Shown here: piece after piece, positions 27,224-35,695 of the stretch
How the letters are laid out: each line of letters begins with the position of its first letter
Numbering within the stretch: position 1 is the first letter of the stretch
Origin: Amycolatopsis marina
Lineage (GTDB): Bacteria; Actinomycetota; Actinomycetes; Mycobacteriales; Pseudonocardiaceae
NCBI RefSeq assembly: GCF_900111885.1
Contig: NZ_FOKG01000009.1
Location: 62,001 to 126,000 of the forward strand
Length of the DNA: 64,000 nt
Direction of reading: 5' to 3'
Notes under the pieces: model-generated
Told to the model about the DNA's origin: nothing
Databases searched by the model: none
Seen by the model: the letters and a program-made list of their open reading frames with translations, nothing else
Made by a program: the position numbers and the translations under genes

Positions 27224-28381
27224 GTGCTGCGGACCCTGCTGGTGACCAACGACTTCCCACCCCGACCCGGTGGGATCCAGAACTACCTGAACTCGCTGGC
27301 GCACCGCGTGCCCGCCGACGACCTCGTGGTCTACGCGCCGTCCTGGGAGTCCGCATCCGGTACGCACCGCGAGTTCGACGCCAACGCACCCTTCGAGGTG
27401 GTGCGGCACCCGACACCGTTGATGCTGCCGACCCCTGGGGTGCTGCGCAGGGCCAGGAGCATCATGCGGGCGCGAGAGTGCGAGGCCGTCTGGTTCGGCG
27501 CCGCGGCACCGCTCGCGCTCCTCGGACGTGCACTGCGCGAGGAGGGCGCCCGCCGCATCGTGTCCTGTACCCATGGCCACGAGGTGGGCTGGTCGATGCT
27601 GCCCGCAGCGCGTCAGGCGCTGCGTCGGATCGGCGAGACCAGCGATGTGGTGACCTACGTCAGCAAGTACACGCGGTCCCGCTTCGCCGCCGCGTTCGGC
27701 CCCATGGCCGGCTTCGAACACCTGCCTTCCGGGGTCGACCCCGAGCTGTTCCGGCCGGACCAGGCGGGCCGGGAGGAACTGCGCAGGAGATACGGCCTCT
27801 CGGACCGGCCCACGGTCGTGTGCGTGTCCAGGCTCGTCCCGCGCAAGGGCCAGGACATGCTGGTGCGGGCACTGCCGCTGCTCCGGGAGCGGGTGCCGGA
27901 TGCGGCATTGCTGCTCGTCGGTGGCGGCCCGTACCGCAGGCGGTTGACGGAGCTGGCGCGCGAGCACGGCGTTGCCGAGCACGTCGTGTTCACCGGTTCG
28001 GTGCCATGGGAGGAACTGCCCGCGCACTACGCCGCCGGTGACGTCTTCGCGATGCCGGCCAGGACCAGGGGCAAGGGCCTCGACGTCGAGGGTCTCGGCA
28101 TCGTGTATCTCGAGGCCTCGGCCTGCGGTCTGCCGGTGGTGGCGGGCAAGTCCGGTGGAGCTCCGGAGACCGTGCTGGACGAGGTGACCGGACACGTGGT
28201 GGACGGGCGCAGGCTCGATCAGCTGGTCGACACCCTGTCGCCGCTGCTTGCCGACCCCGTCCGGGCGCACCGGATGGGCGAGGCGGGCCGGGAGTGGGTG
28301 TCCCGCCACTGGCGATGGGACGTGCTCGCGGGCTCCCTGTCCACGATGCTGAGCGGCGATCCCGTCGCCACGGGGCACTAG
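27224..28381 (+). CDS. pimB: GT4 mannosyltransferase, PimB type
   Basis: Transfers the second mannose from GDP-mannose in phosphatidylinositol mannoside synthesis at the inner membrane face (family knowledge from Rv2188c). GT4 hallmarks: N-terminal PPRPGGIQNYL acceptor loop, PSGVDPELFRP, the SRLVPRKGQD donor loop, and the EX7E region (EGLGIVYLEASACGLPVV). 385 residues from GTG 27224, normal length. Its stop shares CTAG with the convergent downstream gene. Confidence 0.88.
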   Translation: MLRTLLVTNDFPPRPGGIQNYLNSLAHRVPADDLVVYAPSWESASGTHREFDANAPFEVVRHPTPLMLPTPGVLRRARSIMRARECEAVWFGAAAPLALLGRALREEGARRIVSCTHGHEVGWSMLPAARQALRRIGETSDVVTYVSKYTRSRFAAAFGPMAGFEHLPSGVDPELFRPDQAGREELRRRYGLSDRPTVVCVSRLVPRKGQDMLVRALPLLRERVPDAALLLVGGGPYRRRLTELAREHGVAEHVVFTGSVPWEELPAHYAAGDVFAMPARTRGKGLDVEGLGIVYLEASACGLPVVAGKSGGAPETVLDEVTGHVVDGRRLDQLVDTLSPLLADPVRAHRMGEAGREWVSRHWRWDVLAGSLSTMLSGDPVATGH

Positions 28382-29013
28382 TGCCCCCGCTCCAGCAACG
28401 CCGGGTTGGTGGGGTGGTCCATCCGCACCACGACGTCGGCCAGTTCACCCGGCCGGACTTCGTGTTCGTAGCGTTCGTAGGTTCGTAGCGCCCACTGTGC
28501 CTCGCGGGGGATGCGGCGCCGCAGCGCGGCCGGTGACAACCACAGATGCACCGAGAGGTCGAACTCCAGCCCCCGGCCGAGCAGCAGTTCGCCGTCCAGC
28601 AGCAGGACCGACCCCGGGGCGAGGGCGGCCCTCGGCCGCCGCAGTGCGCGATCCCGCTCGGCGTCCCACAGCCCCGGCAGCACGGACCCGCTGCCGCCGT
28701 CCTGCAGCGGGGCGAGCAGTTCCCGGTGCAGTGCGCCGACGTCGAGCCAGTCCTCGTAGCGGACGTCCGGGTCGGTACGGCCTCGTTCCAGGCGCAGTGA
28801 GGCAGGGCGCAGGAAGTCCCGGGCCGAGACGCGCAGGACCTCCCTTCCCCGTACCCGCAGGGGATCGACCAGCGCGTCGGCCAGCGCGGCTGGGTCGCTA
28901 GCGTCATCGGCGCCGTCCACGGCCACTCTCGTCCAGCCGTTGCCCGGTCCGGCGGCGAGACGGTCCGCCAACTCGTCGACGAGCCGCTCCGGTGAGATCG
29001 GGCGATAGCGCAT
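28378..29013 (-). CDS. Uridine-kinase-like protein lacking a P-loop
   Basis: A 211-residue protein resembling the actinobacterial uridine kinase family: VRVSARDFLRPASLRLERG, a YEDWLDVGALHRELLAPL segment, and a C-terminal RTYERYEHEVRPGELADVVVRMDHP. The expected GxxGSGKST is replaced by VDGADDASDPAALA, so ATP binding through Walker A looks lost. Start ATG 29013; an in-frame ATG at 29049 is an alternative. Divergent from the P450. It may be a non-catalytic relative or use another phosphate-binding mode; function uncertain. Confidence 0.7.
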   Translation of the reverse strand: MRYRPISPERLVDELADRLAAGPGNGWTRVAVDGADDASDPAALADALVDPLRVRGREVLRVSARDFLRPASLRLERGRTDPDVRYEDWLDVGALHRELLAPLQDGGSGSVLPGLWDAERDRALRRPRAALAPGSVLLLDGELLLGRGLEFDLSVHLWLSPAALRRRIPREAQWALRTYERYEHEVRPGELADVVVRMDHPTNPALLERGH

Positions 29014-29165
29014 CACCCGATCCTGACGCACCGTCGCGGTGATCCACATCGAGGGCCTGCTCGCCGTTACGCCGGACGAGGGTCATCGTGGTGCGCGGGG
29101 CACCACTCGGCGTCGCGGTTCGTTGGCCGTGGACAGGGAACAGGACGAACAGGGGGAGGAACTTC

Positions 29166-30401
29166 GTGCGTGCCGTAGATCCGGTGGACGACGGTCAAGC
29201 CGTCGACGGACCGATTCGTCTCGACCTCGACTTCGTCCAGGATCCGCACACCGCGCTGGAGCTGATGCGAGCCGAGGGACCGGTTCGGCAGGCGATCATG
29301 CCGCGCGGACTGCGGGTCTGGCTCGTCACGGGGTACTCCGACGCACGATCGCTGCTCGCCGACCCCCGGCTGAGCAAGGACTACCGATCGGCGGGGACGC
29401 TTTTCGACAAGCACGTCACCGCCACGGGAGGAGCGTCGAGCGGTTTCACGCAGTCACTCGCCGCACACATGCTCAACTCCGACCCGCCGGACCACACGCG
29501 CCTGCGCAAGCTGGTGAACAAGGCATTCACCGCCCGGACGATCGCCCGGCTTCGCCCGCGCATCGAGGAGATCACCGCGGGTCTGCTCGACGACATGTCC
29601 GGCACGGTGGACCTGCTGGAGACGTTCGCGTTCCCGTTGCCGATCACGGTCATCTGCGAGCTGCTCGGGATCCCGGACGACGACAAGGAGGACTTTCGCC
29701 GCTGGTCCGGCACGCTGGTTTCCGCCTCGCCCGCCGAGGACGTCGAGCGGGCCTCCGGCGAGATGTCGAGCTACCTGCTCTCGCTGGTCGAGGCGAAGCG
29801 GGCGGCTCCCGGCGATGACCTGCTGTCCAGTCTCGTGCACGTCTCCGACGAGGGAGATCAGCTCTCCGAGGTCGAGCTGGTCTCGATGATCTTCCTGCTG
29901 CTGGTGGCAGGTCATGAGACGACGGTGAACCTGATCGGCAACGGTGTCCTCGCGCTGCTGCGCCATCCCGACCAGCTCGCCGCGCTGCGTGCCGACCCCT
30001 CGCTCGTGCCCAACGCCGTCGAGGAGTTCCTCCGGTACGAGGGGCCGGTGAACATCGCGACCCTGAGATTCACGGCGGAGCCGCTCCCGGTCGGGGACGT
30101 GACGATCCCGGAGGGAGAGTTCGTGATGATCTCCCTGCTCGCGGCCAACAGGGACAGCACCCGGTTCGCCGAGCCCGACCGGTTCGACGTGCGACGGCCC
30201 GCGGGCGGCCATCTCGCGTTCGGGCACGGCATCCACTTCTGTGTGGGCGCCCCGCTGGCCCGGCTCGAGGCCGACATCGCGGTGCGGCGGCTCCTGGAAC
30301 GCTTCGCCGATCTCCGGCTGGCCGCCGAACCGGAATCGCTGCGGTGGCGCGACAGCACGCTGATGCGTGGACTGGAGACCCTGCCGGTGCGGGTGGGCTG
30401 A
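29166..30401 (+). CDS. Cytochrome P450 (bacterial class I)
   Basis: A 411-residue soluble monooxygenase. I-helix oxygen-activation motif AGHET with a following T, K-helix ExxR (EEFLR), and heme loop FGHGIHFCVG with the axial ligand C359. The start is GTG 29166, five bases after GGGGGAGGA; an earlier in-frame GTG at 29088 lacks a site. Sequence pattern is like the CYP105/107-type actinomycete oxygenases. No ferredoxin gene is adjacent, so reductase partners must come from elsewhere. Substrate unknown. Confidence 0.9.
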   Translation: MRAVDPVDDGQAVDGPIRLDLDFVQDPHTALELMRAEGPVRQAIMPRGLRVWLVTGYSDARSLLADPRLSKDYRSAGTLFDKHVTATGGASSGFTQSLAAHMLNSDPPDHTRLRKLVNKAFTARTIARLRPRIEEITAGLLDDMSGTVDLLETFAFPLPITVICELLGIPDDDKEDFRRWSGTLVSASPAEDVERASGEMSSYLLSLVEAKRAAPGDDLLSSLVHVSDEGDQLSEVELVSMIFLLLVAGHETTVNLIGNGVLALLRHPDQLAALRADPSLVPNAVEEFLRYEGPVNIATLRFTAEPLPVGDVTIPEGEFVMISLLAANRDSTRFAEPDRFDVRRPAGGHLAFGHGIHFCVGAPLARLEADIAVRRLLERFADLRLAAEPESLRWRDSTLMRGLETLPVRVG

Positions 30402-30495
30402 CACCGGCCCGCCGGGTCTCGGGATCCTCGCCGCACACGGGCGGCGCAACCTTTCTCGGCGGAACTCTGGTGTCCTGTGTGGGGATGAGGTCAGG

Positions 30496-31254
30496 TCACC
30501 GGCCGGGACTGTCGGCGCCGGGGGCGGTTGCCGGGGCCGCTGACGATGTTGCTGCGTTGGCCTTCACCTGGGCGGCCAGACCCGCGATGAACACGTCGAG
30601 CATGAACTCGAAGTGATCGATCTCGTCGTCGTGAAAGTGTTCCCGCATGGCGGCCAGGTGCGGCACCCGGTCGGCAGGCAGGGAATCCAGGTAGACGTTG
30701 ATTTCTTCGAGACGTTTGCGGGCTTCGGAATCCTGCGCGGAGGACCACAGGCTGGCCTCGTACGCGAAGGCCGTGACGTACAGGGCGAGACCGTCGCATG
30801 CTGCGGGGATCAGGCGCGCGGGCAGTCCCGAACTACGCACGATCCCCAGCATCGCGTCCATCGCCACGAGGATGCCCGGAGTGGTGGGGATCAGGGTCTC
30901 CATGGCGATTCGAGCGATGCCCGGATTCCGCGCCATGAGCCTGGCCTGGTCGAGGCCCAGCTGCTTGAGTTGCTGTTGCCACCGCTCAGGATCCGGTTCG
31001 GGCACGGGGATGTCCCGCATCGTGGCGTCGAGCATCAGCTCGTGGAGTTCTCGCTTGTCCCGTACGTGGGCGTAGAGGGAGGCCGGTCCGGTGTCGAGTT
31101 CGTGGGCCACCCTGCGCATGCTCACCGCGTCGAGGCCCTCGGCTCCCATGACCCGCATCGCGGCGTCGACGATCACGTCGACATTGAGCTGCCGGCGTGG
31201 CTTGCCGCGCTCACGCCGCCAGGGCGGAGCGGGGAACTCGCGATCCGTCGTCAC
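30496..31254 (-). CDS. TetR-family regulator (TetR_C large-ligand type)
   Basis: Residues ~25-70 hold the helix-turn-helix (AMRVMGAEGLDAVSMRRVAHELDTGPASLYAHVRDKRELHEL); the C-terminal domain resembles the TetR/ActII-type ligand domains. GTG start at 31254, giving 252 residues. It is divergent from the FAD hydroxylase, with four operator-like boxes between them, so it probably represses the hydroxylase and itself. The P450 on the other side may or may not belong to the same regulon. Confidence 0.87.
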   Translation of the reverse strand: MTTDREFPAPPWRRERGKPRRQLNVDVIVDAAMRVMGAEGLDAVSMRRVAHELDTGPASLYAHVRDKRELHELMLDATMRDIPVPEPDPERWQQQLKQLGLDQARLMARNPGIARIAMETLIPTTPGILVAMDAMLGIVRSSGLPARLIPAACDGLALYVTAFAYEASLWSSAQDSEARKRLEEINVYLDSLPADRVPHLAAMREHFHDDEIDHFEFMLDVFIAGLAAQVKANAATSSAAPATAPGADSPGR

Positions 31255-31286
31255 GCCGAAAAGCCTACGGCAGGACCCGCTGGGGC

Positions 31287-31349
31287 GAACACCGTACTTT
31301 TCAAGAACACCGTTCGATGATAGAACGGTGTTCGTAACGAACGGTGTTC
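31287..31349. promoter_or_regulatory. Four-box TetR operator array
   Basis: Four 11-base boxes of form GAAC-N3-GTTC: GAACACCGTAC (31287-31297), GAACACCGTTC (31305-31315), and two inverted copies GAACGGTGTTC (31323-31333 and 31339-31349). Boxes two and three are perfect inverted repeats with a seven-base centre. They fill the space between the TetR and hydroxylase starts. Confidence 0.75.
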
Positions 31350-31369
31350 GTCGAGTGGGGAGTTTCTGG

Positions 31370-32935
31370 ATGTCAGTTGATGAGCGAGTGCCGGTGCTGG
31401 TGGTGGGCGCGGGTCTGGCCGGATCGTCCGCCGCGGTGTTTCTCGGCTTGCACGGTGTGCCTTCGCTGGTGGTGGAGCGACACGCCGGTACGTCCGCACA
31501 GCCAAAGGCCCGGGGCCAGTCATGGCACGCCATGGAGGCGCTCCGCATTGCCGGAGTGCACGAGCGGGTGCGCGACGCGGGGTACGACGTCGATGCGGGT
31601 ATGCCGATCGTGATCGCCCAGAGTGTCGCCGGTCCGGTACTACACGAGATCGTCGGCGAGGCATGGCCGGACTGGTCGCACCTGACTCGGGAAGAGATGG
31701 GAATGGCCAGTCAGGAGAAGACGGAGCCGATCCTGCTGGAGCGCGCACGTGATCTCGGTGCCCAGGTGCGGTTCTCCACCAGGCTCGACACACTCGAGCA
31801 GGATGTGGACGGTGTCCGTGCCCGGCTTGCCGATCTCAGCACGGGATCGGAATACACCGTGCATGCCGACTATGTGGTGGCTGCCGATGGCAGGCGCAGC
31901 CCGCTTCGCCACGAACTGGGTATCGGCGTGCACGGGAGGGGACCGCTGGGGCACTCTGTCGCGGTGCAGTTCGAGGCCGATCTCGGCGACCTCGTGCGTG
32001 GTCGTGAGTTCGCCCTCTTCTACCTGCAGAACAACCCCACGCTCGCTGACGGTGCGACTCTCGTGAGTACGGACCGCCCGGACCGCTGGGTGTTGATGGT
32101 GCCCTTCGACCCGGATGCGGGCGAAAGTGCCGACGACTTCACCGAGGACCGCCTGATCGCGTGCGTACGGGCCGGAGTGGGCGTGTCGACCCTCCCGGTT
32201 AGGGTGCTCGATGCCACGCCGACCACGATCGCGCACCAGGTGGCCGATCAGTTCACGTGCGGGAGGGTGCACCTGATCGGCGATGCCGCCCACACGATGC
32301 CACCCCACGGCGGGCAAGGCGGCAGCACCGCGATCATGGACGGCTTCTACCTCGCCTGGAAGTTGGCGGCCGTGGTGCACGGTTGGGCGGGCCCCGGCCT
32401 GCTGTCGAGTCACGACACCGAGCGCCGACCCTACGGTGCTCTCATCGCGGGACAGCAGTACACGAACATGGTCATGCGATCGAATCCCGAACTCGCGGAC
32501 GGCACCGAGGACGCGCCCGTTTCCCCCGAAGAGCTCTTGTTCGGCTACCGCTACCCCGACGGTGCCATCGTGCCGGAGCAGGGGGATGACGGCGCCCGCC
32601 TGGAGGACCCCGCGACGGCCGCGGGGCGTCCAGGGTCGCGTGCACCGCACGTCTGGCTGCCCGACGGGCGTTCCACAATGGACCTCTTTGGCCGCGGTTT
32701 CGTCCTGCTCACCGCCGCACACCGATGGATCACCGCGGCACAGGAGATCGCCGTCCGACTCGGCGTGCCGCTCCATGCAGAACACCTGCCGGTGGGCGAC
32801 TGGACCGCCCGCTACGGAGTCACGCCGAACGGTGCTTCCCTGATCCGCCCCGACCGTTTCGTGGCCTGGCGTGCGCACGATGAGGCCTCCGCCAGTGAAC
32901 TCGAGTCCGCGCTGCGGACGATCCTCGCCCGCTGA
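31370..32935 (+). CDS. FAD-dependent aromatic hydroxylase (TcmG/RdmE-like)
   Basis: Flavoprotein monooxygenase of 521 residues. N-terminal Rossmann motif VVGAGLAGSSAAVFLG, the ARGQSWHAMEALR substrate/FAD loop, the DG motif (VVAADGRRSPLRHELG), and the FAD-ribityl GD motif (VHLIGDAAHTMPPHGGQGGSTAIMDG). C-terminal thioredoxin-like domain as in polyketide hydroxylases and phenol hydroxylases. GGGGAG lies before the ATG at 31370. Likely hydroxylates an aromatic compound, possibly for detoxification given the divergent TetR; no PKS is near. Confidence 0.88.
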   Translation: MSVDERVPVLVVGAGLAGSSAAVFLGLHGVPSLVVERHAGTSAQPKARGQSWHAMEALRIAGVHERVRDAGYDVDAGMPIVIAQSVAGPVLHEIVGEAWPDWSHLTREEMGMASQEKTEPILLERARDLGAQVRFSTRLDTLEQDVDGVRARLADLSTGSEYTVHADYVVAADGRRSPLRHELGIGVHGRGPLGHSVAVQFEADLGDLVRGREFALFYLQNNPTLADGATLVSTDRPDRWVLMVPFDPDAGESADDFTEDRLIACVRAGVGVSTLPVRVLDATPTTIAHQVADQFTCGRVHLIGDAAHTMPPHGGQGGSTAIMDGFYLAWKLAAVVHGWAGPGLLSSHDTERRPYGALIAGQQYTNMVMRSNPELADGTEDAPVSPEELLFGYRYPDGAIVPEQGDDGARLEDPATAAGRPGSRAPHVWLPDGRSTMDLFGRGFVLLTAAHRWITAAQEIAVRLGVPLHAEHLPVGDWTARYGVTPNGASLIRPDRFVAWRAHDEASASELESALRTILAR

Positions 32936-32964
32936 CCGCATGCTCCACGTGACCAAGTGACCTC

Positions 32965-33000
32965 GCCGGTTCGTCCAGATTCAGTCGCTGGACGGCCGGC
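32965..33000 (+). terminator. Hairpin after the hydroxylase gene
   Basis: Inner arms GTCCAG (32973-32978) / CTGGAC (32988-32993), with outer GCCGG (32965-32969) / CCGGC (32996-33000). Lies 29 bp after the stop and faces the convergent MOSC gene ~170 bp away. Confidence 0.5.
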
Positions 33001-33172
33001 GCAGGGCACTAGTGACCCGTCAAGAAAGGTTCAGCACGGTTCTCCGCGGCCCAGCTCTCCGCAGGCAGCGTTGCGGAAGCGTCCGAGTATGTCCAATACG
33101 AGGACACTCCCGCGCCTTGCCTGCGAACACCTGCATCCACCGGTAACCACACCAACCTTCCTCGACGGAATA

Positions 33173-34000
33173 CTAGAGTTCCGGTTCACCCCAGGATGTG
33201 ACCGCCAGTTCTTCGCCGACGGACACCCTGCCGGCACGGATCACCGAGAACTTCACTCCGAACGCAACGCCGCCCTGCCCGCTTCGGCGGTAGCCCGCGA
33301 GCGTGCGCAGTGGCTCCGGGCCCACCCTCGCGCCTGTGTGCTGGTCGACCGTCGTGACCGCGCAGCGGATGGCGAGCTTGCTGTAGCCGAGCTCAGCCGT
33401 ACCTGCTCGGACCGTGCGGACGCTGTCTTCCGCGTGTGGCTCGCCCCAGCCGTCGACCACGATATTCGGCCGGAAGCGGGTCATCGGCACCGCGATGCCA
33501 CCGCGCTCGGCGATGCGTTCGGTGAGCAGGTCGAGCGAGAGCGCCGTGGTGAGGAGCAGGGGAGCACTGTCGGCGTAGGCGGACGTGCCCGGCGTCACTC
33601 CGTCGGTGACCCGGTCGTGTTCTGGTGGCACGCGGACGAGCCTGCTCGGCGTGCCGAGTACCTCGGACAGCCACGCCGCCACCGGTTCGCCCTGGTCGAT
33701 TCCGCGATAGGGAGCGCCGAAGAGTTCCACCGCACGCCGGGCACCGGTGACGTCGACGTCGACCTGAATCACCGTGGCGCCTTCGGCCCGCAGGGTCAGC
33801 AACGTCCCTGTTTCGTCGATCTCCGGACGGATCCGGGCCAGCAACGGATCTCTTCGCTGGCTGCGGAACACTCCGTTCTCGCCGATGACCAGAAAAGTGC
33901 GATCATGGGCGAGGCCCGCGGGTGTGACGACGGCCTCGGGCACCGAGACGCCCGCGCAGCCCTTGACGGGGTAGTACTTCAGCTCGACGACTCTGGCCAC
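33173..34000 (-). CDS. MOSC-domain protein (MOCO sulfurase C-terminal type)
   Basis: Contains an N-terminal beta-barrel (VVELKYYPVKGCAGVSVPEA ... GLAHDRTFLVI) and a MOSC domain (RFRPNIVVDGWGEPHAEDSV, LRTLAGYR). MOSC proteins handle sulfur or bind molybdenum cofactor; YcbX-like members reduce N-hydroxylated compounds with Moco. Start taken as GTG 34000 by family N-terminus; GTG 34009 is an alternative, as is a longer form to 34081 that would overlap bioA. Divergent from bioA by ~80 bp. A conserved Cys (IRCAVTTVD) is present. Molybdenum genes are not in view. Confidence 0.83.
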   Translation of the reverse strand: MARVVELKYYPVKGCAGVSVPEAVVTPAGLAHDRTFLVIGENGVFRSQRRDPLLARIRPEIDETGTLLTLRAEGATVIQVDVDVTGARRAVELFGAPYRGIDQGEPVAAWLSEVLGTPSRLVRVPPEHDRVTDGVTPGTSAYADSAPLLLTTALSLDLLTERIAERGGIAVPMTRFRPNIVVDGWGEPHAEDSVRTVRAGTAELGYSKLAIRCAVTTVDQHTGARVGPEPLRTLAGYRRSGQGGVAFGVKFSVIRAGRVSVGEELAVTSWGEPEL

Positions 34001-34079
34001 CGGGCTCACGCTACCTACCGGCGCGGACAGGATCTCACCGAGATCGCGGGCACGGTCGCGGGCCGTACAGTAAGTCGCC

Positions 34080-35360
34080 ATGACCGCCGAGGAACTGCTC
34101 GCACTCGACGCCGAACACGTCTGGCACCCCTACGCTCCGATGCCCGGCAGGGTGTCTCCGCTGCTGGTCACCGAGGCGTCTGGGGTGCGGCTGCGGTTGT
34201 CCGACGGCCGGGAGCTGATCGACGGCATGTCCTCGTGGTGGTCGGCCATCCACGGGTACCGTCACCCCGCGCTCGATGCCGCGCTCACGGAGCAGGCCGG
34301 CCGGATGAGTCACGTGATGTTCGGCGGGCTGACCCACGAACCGGCGATCCGGCTGGCACGGACTCTGGTCGACATCACTCCCGATGGGTTACACCACGTC
34401 TTCCTGTGTGACTCCGGATCCGTTTCGGTCGAGGTCGCGATCAAGATGTGCCTGCAGTACTGGCAGTCGCTGGGGCACAAGGCGAAGCGGCGGCTGCTGA
34501 CGTGGCGGGGCGGTTACCACGGCGACACCTTCCATCCGATGAGCGTATGCGACCCAGAGGGCGGGATGCACTCGTTGTGGCGCGGAGTCCTGCCGGAGCA
34601 GCTGTTCCTGCCCGCGCCGCCACCGGGGTTCGAGGCCACGATCGACGAGTCCTATGTGGAGCAAATCCATGCGACGGTCGAGCGCCACGCGGACGAGTTG
34701 GCCGCGGTGATCGTCGAGCCGGTGGTGCAGGGAGCGGGTGGAATGCGGTTCCACCACCCGGGGTACCTACGGGCGCTGCGCGAGGCCACCGAGGCACACG
34801 GAGTGCTGCTGGTCTTCGACGAGATCGCGACGGGTTTCGGGCGCACGGGAAGATTGTTCGCGGCCGAGCACGCGGGCGTGACCCCGGATGTGCTCTGCCT
34901 CGGAAAGGCACTCACGGGCGGCTACCTCACGATGGCCGCGACACTGTGCACGCAGGACGTCGCGCGGGGCATTTCGAAGGGCGAACTTCCGGTGCTGGCA
35001 CACGGCCCCACGTTCATGGGGAATCCGCTTGCCTCAGCGGTGGCCAATGCCTCGGTCGGGCTCCTGCGCGACGGGGGTTGGCAGACCGATGTCCGCCGAA
35101 TCGAGTCCGCGCTGCGGTCGGGACTGGAATGCGCGGTGGATGTTCCGGGGGTGGTTGATGTCCGTGTGCTCGGAGCGATCGGTGTGGTGCAACTCGATCA
35201 CGAAGTCGACATGGCCGCGGCGACCCGCGCCGTGACCGAACGCGGCGTTTGGCTCCGGCCGTTCCGGGACATGCTCTACTGCATGCCCCCGTATCTGGCC
35301 GATAACACCGATATTGCGGCGATAACCGACGCGATGGTGGCTGCGGCCGTTGTTGCCTGA
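34080..35360 (+). CDS. bioA: Adenosylmethionine-8-amino-7-oxononanoate aminotransferase
   Basis: PLP enzyme of biotin synthesis, converting KAPA to DAPA with SAM as amino donor. Class III aminotransferase motifs are present: [52 protein letters not shown], the PLP Asp in [13 protein letters not shown], and the Schiff-base Lys in [11 protein letters not shown]. 426 residues, normal. It begins the biotin cluster, separated from bioD by the SulP-carbonic anhydrase gene. bioF is missing from the window. Confidence 0.95.
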   Translation: MTAEELLALDAEHVWHPYAPMPGRVSPLLVTEASGVRLRLSDGRELIDGMSSWWSAIHGYRHPALDAALTEQAGRMSHVMFGGLTHEPAIRLARTLVDITPDGLHHVFLCDSGSVSVEVAIKMCLQYWQSLGHKAKRRLLTWRGGYHGDTFHPMSVCDPEGGMHSLWRGVLPEQLFLPAPPPGFEATIDESYVEQIHATVERHADELAAVIVEPVVQGAGGMRFHHPGYLRALREATEAHGVLLVFDEIATGFGRTGRLFAAEHAGVTPDVLCLGKALTGGYLTMAATLCTQDVARGISKGELPVLAHGPTFMGNPLASAVANASVGLLRDGGWQTDVRRIESALRSGLECAVDVPGVVDVRVLGAIGVVQLDHEVDMAAATRAVTERGVWLRPFRDMLYCMPPYLADNTDIAAITDAMVAAAVVA

Positions 35361-35695
35361 GTCGCCGGAAGACCTGCGTCGGACCAAGTTCACCCGATCG
35401 GGTATCACCGCCTCATCTAATGGGATCAAGATCAACTCTTTGTCACGAATGCGCGGGATTCGCGATCGAGAGTTGTTATATCTGATGAGATCTGAGCCAC
35501 GTGTCGCTATTTCTGCTTACTCAGTGATGCTGTTTTTGTGACGAACTCCATGTGAACAGAACATGAGAGGCTTTTCGCATAGCGGACATTTCACCGAACC
35601 TCCGGTTTCCTGGTGATCGAACGGGTCGTCGCAGCCGCCGACCCGACACGCGGACAGAGGTCTCCGCGTGCCGGAATCCGAAGCGGGAGGAATTG
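35361..35695. other. Relatively AT-rich 335-bp spacer between bioA and the SulP gene
   Basis: Lower GC than the flanks, with a palindrome ACCCGATCGGGT near 35391-35402, T-runs around 35511-35540, and a possible Cys/His micro-ORF on the minus strand. A GGGAGGA ribosome site at the right end serves the SulP gene. The promoter of the SulP-CA gene probably lies here. Confidence 0.45.
35517..35594 (-). CDS. Possible 25-residue Cys/His-rich microprotein
   Basis: GTG at 35594 opens a 25-codon frame with CPLCEKPLMFCSHGVRH: a CxxC pair and a CSHxxxH cluster, a zinc-knuckle-like pattern. CCTCC on the plus strand at 35599-35603 gives GGAGG four bases before the start. The frame stays open further upstream with more Cys/His (CRVGGCDDPFDH) but has no good start there. 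No homology is known to me; translation is unproven. Confidence 0.32.
   Translation of the reverse strand: MKCPLCEKPLMFCSHGVRHKNSITE

Noticed and set aside
33031..33237. Minus-strand 68-codon frame before the MOSC gene end
   Set aside because: Overlaps the MOSC 3' end, no ribosome site, composition unlike neighbours.
33890..33910. AAAAGTGCGATC in the MOSC gene as another GCACTTT element
   Set aside because: Only a half-site without the inverted arm, inside a conserved coding stretch.
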